Numbered from the stretch's first letter, positions 8,454-18,020 are shown. The stretch: 64,000 bases of DNA from Aestuariibius violaceus (GCF_040779325.2 NZ_JBFONT020000001.1:930001-994000); one strand, 5' to 3'. Notes: generated by a model from the sequence alone, not told the origin. A program made the numbers and translations.

Positions 8454-9821
8454 TCAGGTCGCATCAAGGGCCTCTTGAGCGAGTTTGAGGGCGGCGTCCC
8501 GCAGGGCAGCGGCCGCTTCCGTCGTGTCTGCTTCGGCGTAACAGCGGAGTTCGGGGGCGTTGCCGGAGGGGCGCAGGTGCAGGATGCGGCCGTCGGTGAG
8601 CGTGATCCTCAGGCCATCGGTGCGGTTGGTTGCCGCCGCCTGACCGAGCGGCGCGAGGAAGGCGGAGGGGTCGTCCGAGAGGTGGGCGATGAGTGCCTTG
8701 CTCGCCTCGGTCGGGACGTTCTGGAGGCGGTCGCTGGCGGTGCGGCGGGCGGGCCAGTCGGCGATCAGGTCCTTGAGCGACCCGCCCCGGCGGCGCGCCT
8801 CGGCGAGCGGAGCGAGGATCGGCAGCAGGCAGTCGCGGGTCATGAGCGGCGGCAGCGGGCCGGTGGGGGCCTGGGCCGCGAAGCCGAGGAGGAAGCCGCC
8901 ATTGGCCTCGTAGCCCGCGACGTTGCCGCCAAGCTCCTCCATCCGGGCGATGACGTAGGGCGAGCCGATGCGGGTCAGGCTGACCTCGGCGAAGCGGCCC
9001 GAAAGCTGGGCCATGGTGTTGGAGGAGACAGGCGTGACGATGCGCTCGGCCCCCAGCGCGGCGGCGGTCAGGGGGCCGAGGATATCGCCGGGGACGACAT
9101 CCCCGTCCGCATCGGCGAGCAGCGGGCGGTCGGCGTCCCCGTCGGCGGAGATGAGCGCATCGAGGCTGTGTCTGCGCGTCCAGTCGGCGATCTGGGCGCG
9201 GGTCGCGGCGTCGACCGCTTCGGTGTCGACGGGGATGAAGGTGTCGGACCGGCCGAGGGGGACGGCCTCGGCCCCGAGCCCGCCGATGAGATCGGTCATC
9301 AGGTCGCGGATGACGGTGGAGTGCTGGTAGATGCCGATGCGCAGGCCTTTGAGCGTGCCGTCGAAGCCCGTGCGATACCGGTCCGCGTAGAGCGCAGCGA
9401 CATCCGTGCGGGTGGTGCGGGTGCCCTGCCCTGCCGGGGTCCGGCCGAGCGCAGCGAGGATGGCCTGTTCTTGTGCCTTGGTGATCTCTCCGGAGGGTGT
9501 GTAGAACTTGATGCCATTGCGGTCGGCGGGGATGTGGCTGCCGGTGATCATGATGGCGGCGGCCCCTGCCTGCATCGCGGCGAACGCGAGGGCGGGGGTG
9601 GGGACGGCGCCGCAATCGGTCACGTCGAGGCCCGCGGAGCGCGCCGTTGTCAGCACGGTCTCGGCCAGGTCGGGAGAGGACGGCCGCAGATCGCGCCCGA
9701 CATAGAGGCCCGTGCCGGTGTCGCAGGCGGCGGCGAAGGCGCGGACGTGGTCCGCGACCAGATCCGGCGTCAGTTCGGTGACGAGGCCGCGCAGGCCGCT
9801 GGTGCCGAATTTGGGGGGCAT
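8454..9821 (-). CDS. manB: Phosphomannomutase (alpha-D-phosphohexomutase family)
   Basis: Interconverts mannose-6-phosphate and mannose-1-phosphate. The start ATG at 9821 is chosen because an AGGAGA ribosome site precedes it and the product begins MPPKFGTSGLRG, the normal family N-terminus; a longer open frame extends further upstream but has no family similarity. 455 residues. The catalytic phosphoserine is in TGSHIP (Ser95), the metal loop is DGDADRP, the sugar loop is GYEANGGF and the phosphate loop RPSGNAPELR is near the C-terminus. It lies upstream of manC on the same strand. A phosphoglucomutase activity cannot be excluded from sequence. Confidence 0.93.
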   Translation of the reverse strand: MPPKFGTSGLRGLVTELTPDLVADHVRAFAAACDTGTGLYVGRDLRPSSPDLAETVLTTARSAGLDVTDCGAVPTPALAFAAMQAGAAAIMITGSHIPADRNGIKFYTPSGEITKAQEQAILAALGRTPAGQGTRTTRTDVAALYADRYRTGFDGTLKGLRIGIYQHSTVIRDLMTDLIGGLGAEAVPLGRSDTFIPVDTEAVDAATRAQIADWTRRHSLDALISADGDADRPLLADADGDVVPGDILGPLTAAALGAERIVTPVSSNTMAQLSGRFAEVSLTRIGSPYVIARMEELGGNVAGYEANGGFLLGFAAQAPTGPLPPLMTRDCLLPILAPLAEARRRGGSLKDLIADWPARRTASDRLQNVPTEASKALIAHLSDDPSAFLAPLGQAAATNRTDGLRITLTDGRILHLRPSGNAPELRCYAEADTTEAAAALRDAALKLAQEALDAT

Positions 9822-9916
9822 GGGCCGTCTCCTGTTTCCTCTATGGGGAAAGGTTTGCACTGCTCTGGTCAACCGGGAATGCCGCCCTGCCGTGACGATG
9901 CGCCGTTGGGGTTGCC

Positions 9917-11071
9917 ATGCGGAAAGAAGCACCGTTGGGTGGCTACATGGACGACCCATTCGATACGATCTGCGCACATATCGAGGCTCTGACGGCCCGG
10001 CCTGCCCCTGAGGGCGTGCTGGCCGGGGCGCTTGCGCGGATCTCGCCCGAGGGAGACGAGCGGGCAGCGATCTTCGGGCGGGCCACACCCGGCGGGCCGC
10101 CGGTCGAGGATGCAGGCGTGCGGGTGCGCGTGGCCTCGATCTCGAAGGCAGCGACGGCGCGGGCGGTGGTGGAGACCGTGCTGGCGGGGTGGCTGTCGCT
10201 CGATGAACCACTGGTGGAGGTGATCGGGTGGGACGACGCCCCCGCGCAGGTGCGGAAGGTGCGGATCCGGCATCTGCTTTCGCATCTCTCGGGGCTGACG
10301 GATCACGGGGGATACATCGTCGATCCGCCGGGATCGGTGACGGCATTCATTGAGGCGACGCCGACGGCGCTGTCGGGCGACGCGCCGGGGATGTTCTTTC
10401 GCTATGCGAACCTGAATTACGTGCTGCTCGGGCAGGTGCTGGAGGTGGTCCGGGGCGAGCGGTTCGACAGCATCCTGCGGCGGCTGGTGCTGGAACCCGC
10501 GGGGATTGCGGGCGGGTTCAATTGGGCAGGCGTGGACGAGCGGAAGCGGCGGTTGCCGCTCTACCAGTGGACCGGCGGGCGGCTGGTCCTGCAGGTGGAC
10601 GGGCCGGAGGCGGAGTGGGACGCCGATCTGATCTGGCGGGACGGGGCCGGGCAATCGCTGGAGGACTGGCGGCCCGGCGTGCAGACCTCGTGGTTTTCGC
10701 CCCATGCGGGCCTCAGGATGAGCGTCAGCGAAGCCGCCCGGCTCGCCCGGCTGATCGGCCGGGATGACGCTGCCGGGCGGATGCAGCGCGAGGTGCAGTG
10801 GGCCCATGACGGCAAGAACGGGGAAGACGGCGACGGGCTGTTCCAGCGATTCGCTTTGGGGTTGTCTGTCTATGAGGGCCACCCGCGTATTCCGGGAAAG
10901 CTGGTCGGCCATGCGGGGCACGCGCTGGGCTTCTCCGGCGGGGCCTGGTTCGACCAGGGGAGCGGCACGGCCTGGGCCTATTTTCTCCTTGGAATGCCTG
11001 ACCTTACGGAAGGTCAGGACGAGGAGGCCTTCTATGCGGAAGATGAACTTTTCATTCTGCGGCAATTCTAG
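9917..11071 (+). CDS. Serine hydrolase, beta-lactamase / class C-like family
   Basis: 384-residue member of the penicillin-binding-protein-like serine hydrolases. The SxxK motif is S74-I-S-K77, the YxN motif is in FRYANLNY and an HxG-type motif HAGHALGFSGG lies near the C-terminus. There is no signal peptide, so it is probably cytoplasmic and likely an esterase or peptidase rather than a resistance enzyme. It is divergent from manB (95-bp gap) and 136 bp ahead of the peptide transporter operon. An alternative ATG at 9947 (MDDPFDT) would shorten it by ten residues; neither start has a strong ribosome site. Confidence 0.85.
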   Translation: MRKEAPLGGYMDDPFDTICAHIEALTARPAPEGVLAGALARISPEGDERAAIFGRATPGGPPVEDAGVRVRVASISKAATARAVVETVLAGWLSLDEPLVEVIGWDDAPAQVRKVRIRHLLSHLSGLTDHGGYIVDPPGSVTAFIEATPTALSGDAPGMFFRYANLNYVLLGQVLEVVRGERFDSILRRLVLEPAGIAGGFNWAGVDERKRRLPLYQWTGGRLVLQVDGPEAEWDADLIWRDGAGQSLEDWRPGVQTSWFSPHAGLRMSVSEAARLARLIGRDDAAGRMQREVQWAHDGKNGEDGDGLFQRFALGLSVYEGHPRIPGKLVGHAGHALGFSGGAWFDQGSGTAWAYFLLGMPDLTEGQDEEAFYAEDELFILRQF

Positions 11072-11207
11072 GCAACTGCCCGGTTTCGCACCGGTTTGAC
11101 CCTACGCGGCTCTTGCACCTTTCGCCAAAGAGGCGAAGGATGCCTGCCATTAAGAAATAGCGGGGCCGCCTCAGATCCATGGTCACCGCAAGACAGGGAG
11201 ATACCTC

Positions 11208-12842
11208 ATGAAGCGTAGAACCGTTCTGTCGTTTACCGCCGCCACGTTTGTTGCCCTTTCCACCCAGAGCGCGCTCGGCCAGGAGACGCATCCCGAAACC
11301 GGGGAGCCGCTGGCCGAGAACCAGACGTTCTCCTACCGCCTGCTCGACCAGTTCCCGACGCTTGATCCCGCGCTGAACGAAGAGACCGCGGGCTTTCACG
11401 CGATCCGCCAGCTTTTCGAGGCGCTGGTGAGCCAGGATGCCGAGGGCAACATCATTCCCGGCGTCGCCGAGAGCTGGGAAAACACGGATTACACGACCTG
11501 GACGTTCACGCTGCGCGAGGATGCGCGCTGGTCGAACGGAGATCCGGTCACGACCGAGGACTTCATCTATTCCTGGCGCCGTGCGGTCGATCCCGCGACG
11601 GCGTCGCCCTATGCGTGGTATATCGAGCTGTCGTCGATCGAGAACGCGGCCGAGATCCTCGCCGGCGAGGCAGATCCCGAGACGTTGGGCGTCGAGGCGG
11701 TCGACGAGCGGACGCTCAGGGTCAACCTGACCCAGCCCCTGCCCTTCTTCCCGTCGATTGTGACCTACGCCACTTTCATGCCGGTCCACCGCGCGACGGT
11801 CGAAGAACACGGCGACAACTGGACCGCGCCCGAGAACATGGTGTCGAACGGCGCCTATGTGCTGGAAGAGGTCGCCCTGAACGAGCGCTGGTCGGCCACG
11901 AAGAACCCGGAATACTGGGATGCCGACAGTGTCATCATCGAAGAGATCACCGGCGTCATCATCAACGATGTGAACCAGGCGCTGACCCGCTGGGAAGCCG
12001 ACGAGTTCGACCATCTGGAACCGCTGCCCGCTGGATCCTTCCCGCGTCTGCAGGAGCAGTATCCGGACGAGGCGACCTCGATCTCGCGTCTGTGCTCCTA
12101 TTACTACCAATTCAACCAGCGGCCCGATGCCCATCCGGCGCTGCAGAACCCGGATGTGCGCCGCGCGCTGAGCCTTGCGGTCGATCGGGACGTGATCGTC
12201 GACCAGATCCTGCAGGGCGGGCAGCTGGCGGCCTATAACTTCATCCATGCCGATACGGCGGGCTTCACCGTGCCCGAGATCGACTATGCGTCCATGACGC
12301 AGGCCGAGCGGGACGCGGAAGCGGCCGAGCTGATCGCCGCAGCGGGTTATGGCCCGGATGGCGAGCCGCTGGAGTTTGAGCTGATTTATAACACCTCGGA
12401 AAGCCACCGGCAGATCGCGACCGTCATCAGCCAGATGTGGAAGCAGAAGCTGGGGGTCGACATCACGCTCACCAACTATGAGTGGACGACCTATCTGGAC
12501 CTGCGGAAGGCCGGGAACTTCGACCTTGCCCGGTCGGGCTGGTGCGCGGATTACAACGAAGGCTCGACCTTCACCAAGATCCTGCGGACCGACCATGAAA
12601 ACAACGACGGCAAGTATTCCAACCCCGAGGTCGATGCGATCCTAGACACGGTCCTGACGTCGGAAGATCCGAATGCGGGCTATGCCGAGATCGAGCGGAT
12701 CCTGGCGGCGGATATGGGGATGATCCCGATCTACCATTACGCCAACACCTTCCTGCTTGATGCGACGATCAAGGGCTGGCCCTACGGCAATGCCGAAAAC
12801 AACTGGTACGTGAAGGACTTCTACCGCGTCGCGGAGGAGTGA
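11208..12842 (+). CDS. oppA: ABC transporter periplasmic oligopeptide-binding protein
   Basis: Solute-binding protein of 544 residues, SBP family 5 (OppA/DppA). A Sec signal peptide covers about residues 1-25 (MKRRTVLSFTAATFVALSTQSALG), followed by the family opening QTFSYRLLDQFPTLDPALNEETAGFHAIRQLFEAL. No lipobox Cys, so it is a free periplasmic protein. Strong ribosome site AGGGAG before ATG. First gene of oppABCDF; an intercistronic hairpin (12860-12885) separates it from oppB, which usually allows excess binding protein. The ligand is unknown: peptides are the family default, but the convergent creatinase gene makes a guanidino or other small nitrogen compound worth considering. Confidence 0.93.
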   Translation: MKRRTVLSFTAATFVALSTQSALGQETHPETGEPLAENQTFSYRLLDQFPTLDPALNEETAGFHAIRQLFEALVSQDAEGNIIPGVAESWENTDYTTWTFTLREDARWSNGDPVTTEDFIYSWRRAVDPATASPYAWYIELSSIENAAEILAGEADPETLGVEAVDERTLRVNLTQPLPFFPSIVTYATFMPVHRATVEEHGDNWTAPENMVSNGAYVLEEVALNERWSATKNPEYWDADSVIIEEITGVIINDVNQALTRWEADEFDHLEPLPAGSFPRLQEQYPDEATSISRLCSYYYQFNQRPDAHPALQNPDVRRALSLAVDRDVIVDQILQGGQLAAYNFIHADTAGFTVPEIDYASMTQAERDAEAAELIAAAGYGPDGEPLEFELIYNTSESHRQIATVISQMWKQKLGVDITLTNYEWTTYLDLRKAGNFDLARSGWCADYNEGSTFTKILRTDHENNDGKYSNPEVDAILDTVLTSEDPNAGYAEIERILAADMGMIPIYHYANTFLLDATIKGWPYGNAENNWYVKDFYRVAEE

Positions 12843-12859
12843 TCCGTTCCCTCACCTCT

Positions 12860-12885
12860 GGTCCCGGCCATGTGCCGGGGCCTTT
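12860..12885 (+). terminator. Intercistronic hairpin after oppA
   Basis: Nine-base-pair stem GGTCCCGGC (12860-12868) / GCCGGGGCC (12874-12882) with loop CATGT, followed by TTT. The weak T-run suggests partial termination or mRNA stabilisation rather than a full stop, giving more oppA than membrane components. Confidence 0.6.
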
Positions 12886-12967
12886 GCCCCTTTCCCGCGC
12901 TGACACCGCGGGACCCACTCCGACATCACCTTCGGATAACCCAAGCACGCCCTGACGGAGGGGTGCC

Positions 12968-13891
12968 ATGACCGTTTACATCCTGCGCCGCCTTGCCGTG
13001 GCGATCCCGACGCTGCTTTTGCTGATCGTCTTTTCCTTCATCCTGATGGAGGCCGCCCCCGGCAGCCCCTTCGACACCGAACGCGGCGTGCCGCCGCAGG
13101 TGCTGGCCAATCTGGAGGCGAAATACGGCCTGGACCGGCCGATGGTCGAGCGGATGGGGATCTATATCTGGAACGTCGTGACCCAGTTCGATTTCGGGCC
13201 ATCCTTCACCTATACCAACCGGACGGTGAACGACCTGATCGAGCAGGGCTTTCCGATCACGCTGACCTACGGCTTCTGGTCGTTCATCGTCGCCGTCCTC
13301 TGCGGCGGGGCGCTGGGGATCGCGGCGGCGGTCTATCACAATTCCTGGCTCGATTACGCCGCCGTCGGGGTGTCGATCGGCGCGCAGGTGCTGCCGAACT
13401 TCGTGATGGCGCCGATCCTGGTGCTGATCTTCACGCTTTGGCTGGGCTGGTTGCCGGGGGGCGGCTGGCGCGGGGGGCAGATCGAGTATCTGATCCTGCC
13501 GGTCATTGCGCTCTCGACCTCTTACATGGCGTCGATCGCGCGGCTGACGCGATCCTCGATGCTGGAGGTGCTGAATGCGGGCTTCATCCGCACGGCGCGC
13601 GCCAAGGGGCTGCCCATGCGGCGTGTGATCTTCCGCCACGCGCTGAAGCCGGCGCTGCTGCCCGTGATCTCGTATCTCGGGCCCGCCTTCGTGGGGATGA
13701 TCACCGGATCGGTGGTGATCGACATCTTCTTCTCGACGGGGGGGATCGGGCAATTCTTCGTGTCGGCAGCGCTGGCGCGGGATTACTCGGTCATCATGGG
13801 GATCACGATCCTCGTGGGGGCGCTGACGATCTTCTTCAACCTTGTGGTCGATGTGCTTTACGCTTGGATCGACCCCAAGATCCGGTATTGA
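12968..13891 (+). CDS. oppB: ABC transporter permease, OppB/DppB type
   Basis: 307-residue inner-membrane permease with about six helices; N-terminus MTVYILRRLAVAIPTLLLLIVFSF is typical of OppB. The cytoplasmic coupling (EAA) loop is RTARAKGLPMRRVIFRHALKPALLPVI near residues 215-240. Strong ribosome site GGAGGGG. It ends 10 bp before oppC. Confidence 0.95.
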   Translation: MTVYILRRLAVAIPTLLLLIVFSFILMEAAPGSPFDTERGVPPQVLANLEAKYGLDRPMVERMGIYIWNVVTQFDFGPSFTYTNRTVNDLIEQGFPITLTYGFWSFIVAVLCGGALGIAAAVYHNSWLDYAAVGVSIGAQVLPNFVMAPILVLIFTLWLGWLPGGGWRGGQIEYLILPVIALSTSYMASIARLTRSSMLEVLNAGFIRTARAKGLPMRRVIFRHALKPALLPVISYLGPAFVGMITGSVVIDIFFSTGGIGQFFVSAALARDYSVIMGITILVGALTIFFNLVVDVLYAWIDPKIRY

Positions 13892-13901
13892 GGGGCCGCC
13901 G

Positions 13902-14825
13902 ATGTTCGCTCAGAAAACCATGGCAGAGACGGCCGATCTGGCCGGGCTTCCGGCGGGAGATAAGGGCCGGTCGCTCTGGCAGGATGCAGGCCAGCGTTTC
14001 GTGCGGAACAAGGCCGCGATGGCCAGCGTGCCGGTGCTGCTGTTTGTCGTCCTCTTCGCGTCGTTCGGGCAGTTCTTGACGCCCTGGTCGAACGAGGAGG
14101 TCGACTGGTCGCTCCTCGGGCAGGTCTACGAGGAAGGCGGACCGTCCTGGGAGAACCGGCATTATTTCGGCGTGGACGAGACGGGGCGCGATCTGTTCGC
14201 GCGGACGGTGCAGGGCAGCCGCATCTCGCTGATGATCGGGCTGATCGGCGCGCTGGTGGCCGTGATCGTCGGCACCACCTATGGCGCCGTGGCGGGCTAT
14301 GTCGGCGGGCGGACCGACCAGCTGATGATGCGGCTGGTCGATGTGCTGATGTCGATCCCCTACATGTTCGTGCTGATCCTGCTGCTGGTCGTCTTCGGGC
14401 GGTCGATGTTCATGCTGTTCGTCGGGATCGGCCTGATCTCGTGGCTCGACATGGCGCGGATCGTGCGGGGGCAGACGCTGTCGCTGAAGAATACCGAGTT
14501 CGTGGAGGCGGCGGTGGCGACGGGGGTGTCGACCCCGGTCATCATCTTCCGCCACATCGTGCCGAACCTGCTGGGGGTCGTGATCGTCTATGCGACGCTT
14601 CTGGTCCCCTCGATGATCATCTTTGAGAGCTTCATCAGCTTCCTCGGCCTTGGCGTGCAGGAGCCGCTGACAAGCTGGGGGGCGCTGATCAATCAGGGGG
14701 CGGACCATATGCGCTATGTCGGCTGGATGCTGGGCTTTCCGCTGCTGTTCTTTACCGTCACGCTGTTTGCGCTGTTCTTCATCGGCGACGGCCTGCGCGA
14801 CGCGCTTGATCCGAAGGACCGCTGA
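13902..14825 (+). CDS. oppC: ABC transporter permease, OppC/DppC type
   Basis: 307-residue partner permease. The ATG at 13902 was chosen because it follows oppB directly; an upstream in-frame start would run through the end of oppB. Membrane segments begin near residue 40 (MASVPVLLFVVLFASFGQFL), followed by the periplasmic HYFGVDETGRDLFARTVQGSRISLMIGL segment typical of OppC. The EAA loop is EAAVATGVSTPVIIFRHIVPNLLGVVIV. Its stop overlaps the oppD start by one base. Confidence 0.95.
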   Translation: MFAQKTMAETADLAGLPAGDKGRSLWQDAGQRFVRNKAAMASVPVLLFVVLFASFGQFLTPWSNEEVDWSLLGQVYEEGGPSWENRHYFGVDETGRDLFARTVQGSRISLMIGLIGALVAVIVGTTYGAVAGYVGGRTDQLMMRLVDVLMSIPYMFVLILLLVVFGRSMFMLFVGIGLISWLDMARIVRGQTLSLKNTEFVEAAVATGVSTPVIIFRHIVPNLLGVVIVYATLLVPSMIIFESFISFLGLGVQEPLTSWGALINQGADHMRYVGWMLGFPLLFFTVTLFALFFIGDGLRDALDPKDR

Positions 14826-15793
14826 TGACCCTGCTGTCGGTCGATAATCTGAGCGTCACGTTCGCGACCAATGACGGCCCGGTGCGGGCCGTGAACGGGC
14901 TGTCGCTGGAGCTGGACGCGGGCGCCGCGCTGGCCGTCGTGGGCGAAAGCGGGTCGGGCAAGAGCCAGACGGCGTTCGCCATCATGGGACTGCTGGCCAA
15001 GAACGGCCAGGCCGACGGGTCGGTCCGGTTCGAGGGGCAGGAGATCCTCGGCCTGCCGGAGCGGAAGATGAACAGGATCCGGGCCGAGCAGATCGCGATG
15101 ATCTTTCAGGACCCGATGTCGTCGCTGAACCCCTATATGCGGATCGGTGACCAGATGATCGAGGTTCTGACCCTGCACAAGGGGATGGGCAAGACGGAGG
15201 CCCGGGCCGAGGCGGCGCGGATGCTGGATGCGGTCAAGATGCCCGACGCGGCGGCGCGGCTGTCGATGTATCCGCATGAGTTCTCGGGTGGGATGCGGCA
15301 GCGGATCATGATCGCGATGGCGCTGCTCTGCCGGCCGAAGCTCTTGATCGCGGACGAGCCGACCACGGCGCTGGACGTCACGGTGCAGGCGCAGATCATG
15401 GATCTGCTGGCCGAGATCCGGACGGAGTTCGACACGGCGCTGATCCTGATCACCCATGATCTGGGCATCGTGGCCGAGGCCTGCGAGCGGACGATCGTCC
15501 TTTATGGCGGGCGGATCATGGAAAGCGGCCCGACCGAGGAGCTGTTCGCGGCGCCGAGCCACCCCTATACGCTGGGCCTGCTGAAGGCGGTGCCGCGGAT
15601 CGACATCGATCAGGAGGAACTGGCCGCGATCCCGGGCGAGCCGCCCGATATGTCGCGCTTGCCCGCGGGCTGCCCCTTCGCGCCGCGCTGCCCGCTGAAG
15701 ATGCCGCGTTGCGAGACGGTGATGCCGGAGCTTCGGCACCATGACCGCCTGCGCCGCGCCTGCCACGCCGAACCGGGAGCCGTCGCCGCATGA
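14825..15793 (+). CDS. oppD: ABC transporter ATP-binding protein, OppD type
   Basis: 322-residue ATPase. Walker A GESGSGKSQ near residue 40, Q-loop QDPMSSLNPYMRIG, signature SGGMRQR, Walker B LLIADEPTTALDV and the switch His in LITHDLG. The C-terminal oligopeptide-transporter extension holds the CPFAPRCPLKMPRC cysteine pattern, which suggests an iron-sulfur cluster as seen in some members. It overlaps oppF by four bases (ATGA). Confidence 0.96.
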   Translation: MTLLSVDNLSVTFATNDGPVRAVNGLSLELDAGAALAVVGESGSGKSQTAFAIMGLLAKNGQADGSVRFEGQEILGLPERKMNRIRAEQIAMIFQDPMSSLNPYMRIGDQMIEVLTLHKGMGKTEARAEAARMLDAVKMPDAAARLSMYPHEFSGGMRQRIMIAMALLCRPKLLIADEPTTALDVTVQAQIMDLLAEIRTEFDTALILITHDLGIVAEACERTIVLYGGRIMESGPTEELFAAPSHPYTLGLLKAVPRIDIDQEELAAIPGEPPDMSRLPAGCPFAPRCPLKMPRCETVMPELRHHDRLRRACHAEPGAVAA

Positions 15794-16797
15794 GCCTTCT
15801 GTCCGTCAGGGATCTGTCCGTCATCTTCGACATCCAGCCGCGCAATGCCTGGCCATGGACACCGCATCACAAGCTTTATGCGGTCACCGACGCCTCGTTC
15901 GAACTGGCGGCGGGGGAAACGCTGGGCATTGTCGGCGAAAGCGGGTCGGGCAAGTCAACGCTGGCGCGCGCGATTGCCGGGACGGTGCCGGTGGCCTCGG
16001 GCGAGATCATCTTCGACGGCAAGGATCTGGCCGCGATGTCTCCGACGGAGCGGCGCAAGCACCGGCGCGATGTGCAGATGATCTTTCAGGACCCGCTCGC
16101 CGCCCTGAACCCGCGGATGACCGTCGGCCAGATCGTGGCCGAGCCGTTGACGACGCACGAGCCGAATCTCGACAAGGCCGAGGTGCGCAGGCGGGCGGGC
16201 GAGATGATGGAGCGGGTCGGCCTGCTGCCGAAGCTGCTCAATCGCTATCCGCATGAATTCTCCGGCGGGCAATGTCAGCGGATCGGCATCGCGCGCGCGC
16301 TGATCGTGAAGCCGCGGCTGATCCTTTGCGACGAGCCCGTCTCGGCGCTGGACGTGTCGGTGCAGGCGCAGGTGGTGAACCTGTTGCGCGACATCCAGAC
16401 GGACATGGACCTGTCGATCCTCTTCATCGCCCATGACCTGTCGGTGGTGAAGCACATCTCGGACCGGATCTTCGTGATGTATCTGGGCCGCCAGATGGAG
16501 ACGGGATCGTCCGCCGATATCGTCCGCGCGCCGCACCATCCCTATAGCCAGGCGCTGCTTGCCTCCGTCCCGGTTCCGGACCCGTCGAAGAAAGCCGCCC
16601 ATGCCCGCATTCCGCTGGAAGGGGAGCTTCCCTCGCCGCTCGCCCCGCCGTCAGGCTGCGTCTTCCGCACGCGCTGTCCCAAGGCGCAGGAGGTTTGCGC
16701 GGGGGAGCGCCCGCCGATGGAAGAAGTCAGCACCGGCCACCTCTCGGCCTGCTATTTCAACGAGCGGATGGATTTTCACCGCGACGCGGCGGAATAG
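15790..16797 (+). CDS. oppF: ABC transporter ATP-binding protein, OppF type
   Basis: 335-residue second ATPase. Walker A GESGSGKSTLA, QDPLAALNPRMTVG, signature SGGQCQRIGIARAL, Walker B LILCDEPVSALDV, switch His IAHDLS. The C-terminal extension has FRTRCPKAQEVC, a shorter Cys motif than in OppD. Last gene of the operon; its end overlaps the convergent creatinase gene by 22 bp, which could allow transcriptional interference. Confidence 0.96.
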   Translation: MSLLSVRDLSVIFDIQPRNAWPWTPHHKLYAVTDASFELAAGETLGIVGESGSGKSTLARAIAGTVPVASGEIIFDGKDLAAMSPTERRKHRRDVQMIFQDPLAALNPRMTVGQIVAEPLTTHEPNLDKAEVRRRAGEMMERVGLLPKLLNRYPHEFSGGQCQRIGIARALIVKPRLILCDEPVSALDVSVQAQVVNLLRDIQTDMDLSILFIAHDLSVVKHISDRIFVMYLGRQMETGSSADIVRAPHHPYSQALLASVPVPDPSKKAAHARIPLEGELPSPLAPPSGCVFRTRCPKAQEVCAGERPPMEEVSTGHLSACYFNERMDFHRDAAE

Positions 16798-18020
16798 GCG
16801 CGCTCGAGCGGTTGGGACGGGATCACGTTCGCCTCGGGACCGTAGGGGAAACCGGTGATGTTCTCCGCCCCCGTCTCGGTGACGACGAGGATGTCATGCT
16901 CGCGGTACCCCCCTGCGCCACGCTTGCCCTCTGGCACCCACAGCATCGGTTCCATCGAGAGGACCATGCCGGGCTCTAGGGCGGTCTCGATGTCTTCCCG
17001 CAGTTCCAGCCCCGCTTCCCGGCCGTAATAGTGGCTGAGGAGGCCGAAGGAATGGCCATATCCGAAGGATCGGTACTGAAGGACGCCTTCGTATTTGAGG
17101 AAGCGGTTCAGTTCGGCGCAGATCCCCGCGCAGGTCGCCCCGGGGCGGATGAGCGATAGCCCAAGCTCGTGCGCCGCAACATTGATCCGCCAGAGGCGCA
17201 GCACCTCATCCGGCGGCTCGCCCAGAAAGAGCGTGCGTTCGAGCGCGATGTAGTAGCCCGAGATCATGGGGAAGGCATTCAGCGACAGGAGGTCGCCGTC
17301 CTGCAGAACACGCGTTGTCACGGGGTTATGCGCACCATCGGTGTTGGGGCCGGACTGGAACCAGACCCAGGTGTCGCGCAGCTCGCTCCCCGGAAAGGTG
17401 CGCGCGATCTCGGCCTCCATCGCGTCGCGTCCGGCCATGGCGACATCGATCTCTCGCGTGCCCGGGCGGATCGCATCGCGGATCGCGGCGCCGCCGATAT
17501 CGGCGATGCGTGCGCCTTCCCGGATCAGCGCGATTTCCTCGTCCGACTTGACCATTCGCATCGCCATCGTGTCGAAGGCAACATCGACAAGCCGCCGGTC
17601 GCCCAGATGGATGGCCAGCGCCGTCCGCATGGACAGTGTCAGGTGATCCCACTCCACCCCCAGCTGCCCGGGCGGGAGGAGGTCGGCAGCTGCGCGCCAG
17701 AAGTTATCGCGCTGCCAGTCTGTATAGATGACGTTGTCGCCAACAGACCGGCGCGCAGGCTGTCCGCCATCGATACGGGAACTGATCGTCGTGCAGCGCT
17801 CTGGCGTCACGACGCAGCCATAGGGGCGGCCGAAACTGCAGGGCAGGAAGCCGGAGTAGTAGGCGATGTTGTGTGTCGAGGTCAGCAGCACCGCGGGCAG
17901 GTCTTTCTCGGCCATCATTGCGCGCAGGGCGGCCAGCCGGCGTTCGTATTCCGCGTCGCTGAAGGGGCGTGGGGCTTTGGAGACGGTCTGATTGGTGAAG
18001 AAATTGGGACGGACTTCCAT
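16776..18020 (-). CDS. Creatinase (creatine amidinohydrolase), M24 family
   Basis: Hydrolyses creatine to sarcosine and urea. 414 residues from the ATG at 18020 (GGAG ribosome site); upstream in-frame codons look like leader. From memory the sequence follows Pseudomonas creatinase closely: HNIAYYSGFLPCSFGRPYG, IDGGQPARRSVGDN-IYTDWQRDN, the catalytic-type His231 in NTDGAHNPVTT, LSLNAFPMISGYYIALERTLFL, YGHSFGLLSHYYGREAGLELRED and GAGGYREHDIL near the end. These segments separate it from Xaa-Pro peptidases and metal-dependent M24 enzymes. Cytoplasmic, no signal peptide. It converges on oppABCDF, so the transporter might deliver its substrate; no sarcosine oxidase or urease gene is in the window. 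Confidence 0.92.
   Translation of the reverse strand: MEVRPNFFTNQTVSKAPRPFSDAEYERRLAALRAMMAEKDLPAVLLTSTHNIAYYSGFLPCSFGRPYGCVVTPERCTTISSRIDGGQPARRSVGDNVIYTDWQRDNFWRAAADLLPPGQLGVEWDHLTLSMRTALAIHLGDRRLVDVAFDTMAMRMVKSDEEIALIREGARIADIGGAAIRDAIRPGTREIDVAMAGRDAMEAEIARTFPGSELRDTWVWFQSGPNTDGAHNPVTTRVLQDGDLLSLNAFPMISGYYIALERTLFLGEPPDEVLRLWRINVAAHELGLSLIRPGATCAGICAELNRFLKYEGVLQYRSFGYGHSFGLLSHYYGREAGLELREDIETALEPGMVLSMEPMLWVPEGKRGAGGYREHDILVVTETGAENITGFPYGPEANVIPSQPLERAYSAASR

Noticed and set aside
8451..9992. 513-codon open frame on the plus strand
   Set aside because: Antisense to manB; composition is the low-complexity Gly/Ala/Asp/Arg pattern of G+C-rich shadow frames, without ribosome site or motifs.
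9821..10346. N-terminal extension of manB
   Set aside because: The open frame continues upstream but the extension is Arg/Pro/Ser-rich, antisense to the serine hydrolase; the ATG at 9821 has a good ribosome site.
11052..12596. 514-codon minus-strand frame
   Set aside because: Antisense to oppA; no domain and Arg/Gly/Val-rich shadow composition.
16776..18020. Xaa-Pro aminopeptidase assignment
   Set aside because: Segments such as SFGRPYG, TDGAHNPVTT and YYGREAGLELRED match creatinase, and the metal-ligand set of M24 peptidases is not kept.
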